Positions 8,731-11,102 of a stretch of 11,102 bases of DNA are shown here, piece after piece. Made by a program: the position numbers and the translations under genes. Within the stretch, counting starts at the first letter, position 1; every line of letters starts with the position of its first letter. The stretch is from Isohypsibius dastychi (taxonomy: Eukaryota; Tardigrada; Eutardigrada; Parachela; Isohypsibiidae). Below the pieces are notes generated by a model that was not told where the DNA came from, made no database searches, and saw only the letters and a list, made by a program, of their open reading frames with translations. The stretch is from positions 1-11,102 of the forward strand of contig JAQIWT010001360.1 in assembly GCA_034696485.1 (NCBI GenBank), read 5' to 3'.

Positions 8731-9097
8731 CAAAAAGTGTCACTTCCGGTGACCTTGTCTCGATTGCGTTACGAATAGCCAAACGGTAGAAATCTGATTC
8801 GTTTTGATGAAAACAGCGTGGAAATGAAAATCAGACACGACCACTTGAAATAAGAATCACTTTGTTGACCCAAGGTCACAAAAAATGTTATTATTTTTCA
8901 TCACGCTTACAAATTCGCGATGCAGATTTTAAATGGAGAAAAAGGCCGAATAAACAGAAAAGATTCTTTTTGGATTAAAATTTAAACAAAAAGCCAGCAG
9001 CTGTCGACAAGTTTTGATTTGTCCAGTTTCTTCATTGGAGTTGAGCTTCGAATTCAGCACAAACTGGGAAGAGATCTTATTTTTGCTCTCATCCGGT

Positions 9098-10049
9098 TTA
9101 GTAGCCCGTGCTTTTCAGGTAGTCGGCAAGTTTCTCAACAATGGCAGCACAGTTTCCTGGTTGGATGGTTTCATCGTAATGGGCAATGATCACAGCTGTG
9201 GAAAATAAATCAACCATGTAATCCGCAAATATCAAGAAGATTATTTATTGAAGCGTCACTTTGCCCGATTTATGTTCAAACAGCTAAAAAACAAAACCCT
9301 GGTGTGTGGTAAATATAAATTTAAAATGCAAAATTTTGCAATGTTTTGACACGATAAAATGCCGTAAAATTCAACAAAAATTCATTGCTAAAAATGAACA
9401 TTTTGAGTGTAAAACTTTCGTAAAAAATGCCTGACATTTAACAAACATCTGTTCAGGCCGATTCTCAACTCAGATACTCAAAACGATTTAGTTATAGTTA
9501 AGGACTTGAATTCGGCGAAAAAAATGAAAACGTATGAAGAAATGGATACCTTGGTTGGTTTTGACGATATGTAAGCCCGTTGAACCAAGCTTTGCCCGGA
9601 TACGGTAATCTTCGACGGCAGTTGTTATATATTTGGTTCCCTCCAAAAATAGACCATGTTGGTAAAGTCCGTCTGGTGTGGTAAATGCCGCAACAATCTT
9701 TTTGACTTCTTCTGGTTTCAGCTAGAAACAATCCGACAAAACTAACTCGTATGAAAATTGAACAGTGCTGTTCGGTATTATGCCGAATTAAACTTACATT
9801 AAAAGTACCGGATTTAGCCCAAACTGAACCATCCAGACCACAAATTGCTGCTTTCCTGACTTGTCCAGTTCCGACCAAATGAACATCTAAAAACAGTGAT
9901 ATTTACGACGGCAACCCCAATGGCAGATATTATTAAAAATTAAATTTATTCGTTTTATGGAACATGAAATTTTTTAATACTGCTATTGATTCTATTTTCC
10001 GCACCATGAAATTTCCTGACTTACCGATATAACTCTGCCATCCAGCCAT
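9098..10049 (-). CDS. Profilin
   Basis: Four coding exons on the complement: 10049-10025, 9886-9798, 9721-9550 and 9195-9098, with junction phases 1,0,1, giving 127 residues. This is the usual animal profilin length. Profilin binds monomeric actin and proline-rich ligands in the cytoplasm and feeds actin to formins and Ena/VASP. The start MAGWQSYID is the classical N-terminal helix that, with the C-terminal helix, forms the poly-proline groove. The middle reads CGLDGSVWAKS, then LKPEEVKKIVAAF and GLFLEGTKYI. It is followed by IRAKLGSTGLHIVKTNQAV, the typical profilin core, and ends in an amphipathic VEKLADYLKSTGY. The ATG has A at -3 and G at +4. Introns are 138, 76 and 354 bases; the last contains an A/T-rich region with a 14-base palindrome. 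All splice sites are GT-AG. Nothing is missing or broken. Confidence 0.97.
9327..9340. repeat. Perfect 14-base palindrome in profilin intron 3
   Basis: The sequence tgcaaaattttgca is its own reverse complement. It sits in an A/T-rich stretch of the last profilin intron (9196-9549). Its role is unknown; it may be a chance product of base composition. Confidence 0.5.
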
Positions 10050-10103
10050 CTTAGATCCAAATAATAATATCCGGGTTGGAAGATGAGCAAATACCAGAGC
10101 AGA

Positions 10104-10110
10104 TTTTAAA
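10104..10110 (-). promoter_or_regulatory. TATA-like box for profilin (putative)
   Basis: TTTAAAA on the - strand lies about 55 bases upstream of the profilin ATG and about 25 bases upstream of a pyrimidine-rich potential start site. It would leave a 5' UTR of roughly 30-40 bases. The assignment rests only on motif and spacing. Confidence 0.25.
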
Positions 10111-10270
10111 CTGTGCGCTTTTTGTTTCCAAATCTGTCAGTCTTCCTTCCTCTTCTCTAGCCGAATGACTCGCATCAACTCATCAACTCCTCTCATCTCA
10201 TCTGAACTCCCTCATTAAACCGTCGATGAGTAATATTTTCGCCAAGAAAAAAGTCCGTGTCATAACTGTT

Positions 10271-10379
10271 TAGATGGCCGGGGCGCTGCTGATGTCACCC
10301 AACCGGCATCCACCGGACTGGTTGCGTTTTCAGGCCGCTGTAACTATTTGTTTGTATGATTAGCGTGGCCGGCCATCTA
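10271..10379. repeat. 11-base inverted repeat with 87-base spacer
   Basis: The left arm tagatggccgg (10271-10281) and right arm ccggccatcta (10369-10379) are exact reverse complements. The right arm overlaps a perfect TGGCCGGCCA palindrome. The spacer is GC-rich at first (gcgctgctgatg). The repeat lies 220-330 bases upstream of profilin and could be paired protein-binding sites or coincidence. Confidence 0.5.
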
Positions 10380-10729
10380 TATTTGGTCGGCAGTGTATGC
10401 CCGCGATTATACAAGAGTGTCAGTTTCAATCGTGAGCTGGAACTTCTTCGTCTGCCACATCTTACCAGTCAGTTCTCGAAGCCACCGCTTCCGTTTTATA
10501 TTTTGACTTGACCGTCTTTAAACTTGCAGGTTATTCATCTGTAGGCGGAAGAGATCGCAGAACATTTTTACATGAGTTTTTTTTTGCTTTTACAACATTA
10601 CGTATACCACTCTATTTGTCTCACACAAATGGCCAGAAGAAACTTTGGGCAATACGTAAACAGGTGGGTTTGTTTTACCAGAAGAAGGACGGTTCTCTCA
10701 TTCTTGTGACGTGATAAATAGTTCAAAGC

Positions 10730-10735
10730 TTTATT
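10730..10735 (-). terminator. Possible poly(A) signal of the gene at the right edge
   Basis: AATAAA on the - strand lies about 175 bases past the putative stop at 10911-10913. It supports, but does not prove, that the right-edge open frame on the - strand is the end of a real gene. Confidence 0.35.
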
Positions 10736-10910
10736 TCAAATGGGATGATCACGTACAGTACTACTCTGTATGTATAGTACTATTAACTTTGATACTCCAT
10801 AAGACGTAGGCGAAAGAACAAACAGCATTCAAAGTGGTAAACGAAGCAGTAATTCATGGGAACGATGAATGGTTAAAAGTGGAAAGAACGGCGAATGGAA
10901 TAAGTGGAAT

Positions 10911-11102
10911 TCAAGGTGTCTCTGGACTGGAGAATGTCACGCCAGCGTAAGTATCTGTCAGGTCAGCAAAGTCGTGATCCGAAAATGAAGTCGCACTGCC
11001 AAGATCAACATGTGCAACCACCTCAGTCGGCGCAGGACCGAACGAAAACATTCTCTTCCTTGCCTCGCTCGGACCAGCCACGCCCAGCTCGGACACTTCG
11101 AC
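10911..11102 (-). CDS. Possible C-terminal coding exon of an unrecognised gene, 5' truncated
   Basis: The - strand is open from the window edge to TGA at 10911-10913, 63 codons. The inferred peptide has a basic patch (SEARKRMFSFG), then an acidic, serine/threonine-rich end (FSDHDFADLTDTYAG) finishing FSSPETP. Codons favour G or C at the third position and local GC is higher than in the flanking intergenic DNA, both consistent with coding. An AATAAA follows at a plausible distance. No family is recognised. Arguments against: the same DNA also has open frames on the + strand, and 63 codons is short enough to occur by chance. The tail ARKR could suggest a basic cleavage or trafficking signal, but no signal peptide or membrane segment is visible. 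Confidence 0.35.
   Translation of the reverse strand, partial: VEVSELGVAGPSEARKRMFSFGPAPTEVVAHVDLGSATSFSDHDFADLTDTYAGVTFSSPETP

Larger units (their letters stand above)
8457..9097. other. Convergent 3' UTRs of phosphodiesterase (+) and profilin (-)
   Basis: This 641-base interval separates the two stop codons. It holds the + strand AATAAA at 8725 and a - strand AATAAA (written tttatt on +) at 8616-8621. No coding region was recognised; the small + frames here (for example 8475-8663) lie in UTR. Confidence 0.6.
10050..10910. other. Profilin upstream region and intergenic sequence
   Basis: The interval runs from the profilin start codon to the putative coding exon at the right edge. On the - strand a TTTAAAA box (10104-10110) lies about 25 bases upstream of a pyrimidine-rich CTCATCTTCC stretch (about 10078-10088). 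This spacing fits a TATA-like element and start site for profilin. Other structures are a short tandem stretch of atcaactc and tcatct units (about 10177-10202), a paired 11-base inverted repeat (10271-10281 and 10369-10379), a CArG-like box (10377-10386) and a 7-base hairpin (10757-10763 with 10775-10781). No gene is convincingly present on the + strand. Confidence 0.4.

Noticed and set aside
9498-9878. Open frame of 126 codons on the - strand taken as one exon
   Set aside because: It reads through profilin introns and in the wrong frame over part of exon 3; the four-exon model gives a full-length profilin.
10597-10633. Possible + strand first exon, ATG followed by ARRNFGQYVN and a GTGGGT donor
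   Set aside because: Only about 12 codons; no downstream exon joins it in phase without an early stop among the acceptors tested near 10806 and 10826.
1-11102. CRISPR array, transposon, viral insertion or tRNA gene
   Set aside because: No regularly spaced repeats, terminal inverted repeats with a transposase, viral protein similarity or cloverleaf-like sequence were seen on either strand.

Overview
The window is eukaryotic nuclear DNA from an invertebrate animal. Genes are split by many GT-AG introns, most of them 50-150 bases long, and the encoded proteins are metazoan: an adducin tail, a dual-GAF cyclic-nucleotide phosphodiesterase and a profilin. The compact introns and moderately AT-rich intergenic DNA suggest a small-genome ecdysozoan (arthropod or tardigrade-like), but the sequence alone does not fix the phylum.

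Layout from left to right. (1) 1-905, + strand: the last five coding exons of an adducin gene, ending in the lysine-rich MARCKS-homology tail. (2) 906-1706: adducin 3' UTR and the upstream region of the next gene; no other gene seen. (3) 1707-8456, + strand: a complete phosphodiesterase gene of the PDE5/6/11 clan with about 18-19 coding exons. It encodes an acidic N-terminal region, GAF-A, a divergent GAF-B and an HD-type PDE catalytic domain. Its catalytic motifs look most like PDE6/PDE5. It ends in two homologous, tandemly arranged candidate terminal exons. (4) 8457-9097: convergent 3' UTRs of the phosphodiesterase and profilin. (5) 9098-10049, - strand: a complete four-exon profilin gene of 127 codons. 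(6) 10050-10910: profilin upstream region plus sequence of uncertain role. (7) 10911-11102, - strand: a possible C-terminal coding exon of an unrecognised gene cut by the window edge.

Adducin (spectrin-actin junctions, barbed-end capping) and profilin (actin monomer binding) both act on actin. The phosphodiesterase would lower cyclic nucleotide, probably cGMP. Nothing in the sequence shows that the three are co-regulated.

The strongest unusual observation is the duplicated terminal exon of the phosphodiesterase at 8031-8190 and 8331-8456, which predicts alternative C-termini. All exon boundaries were derived by eye from splice consensus, reading-frame phase and family similarity.
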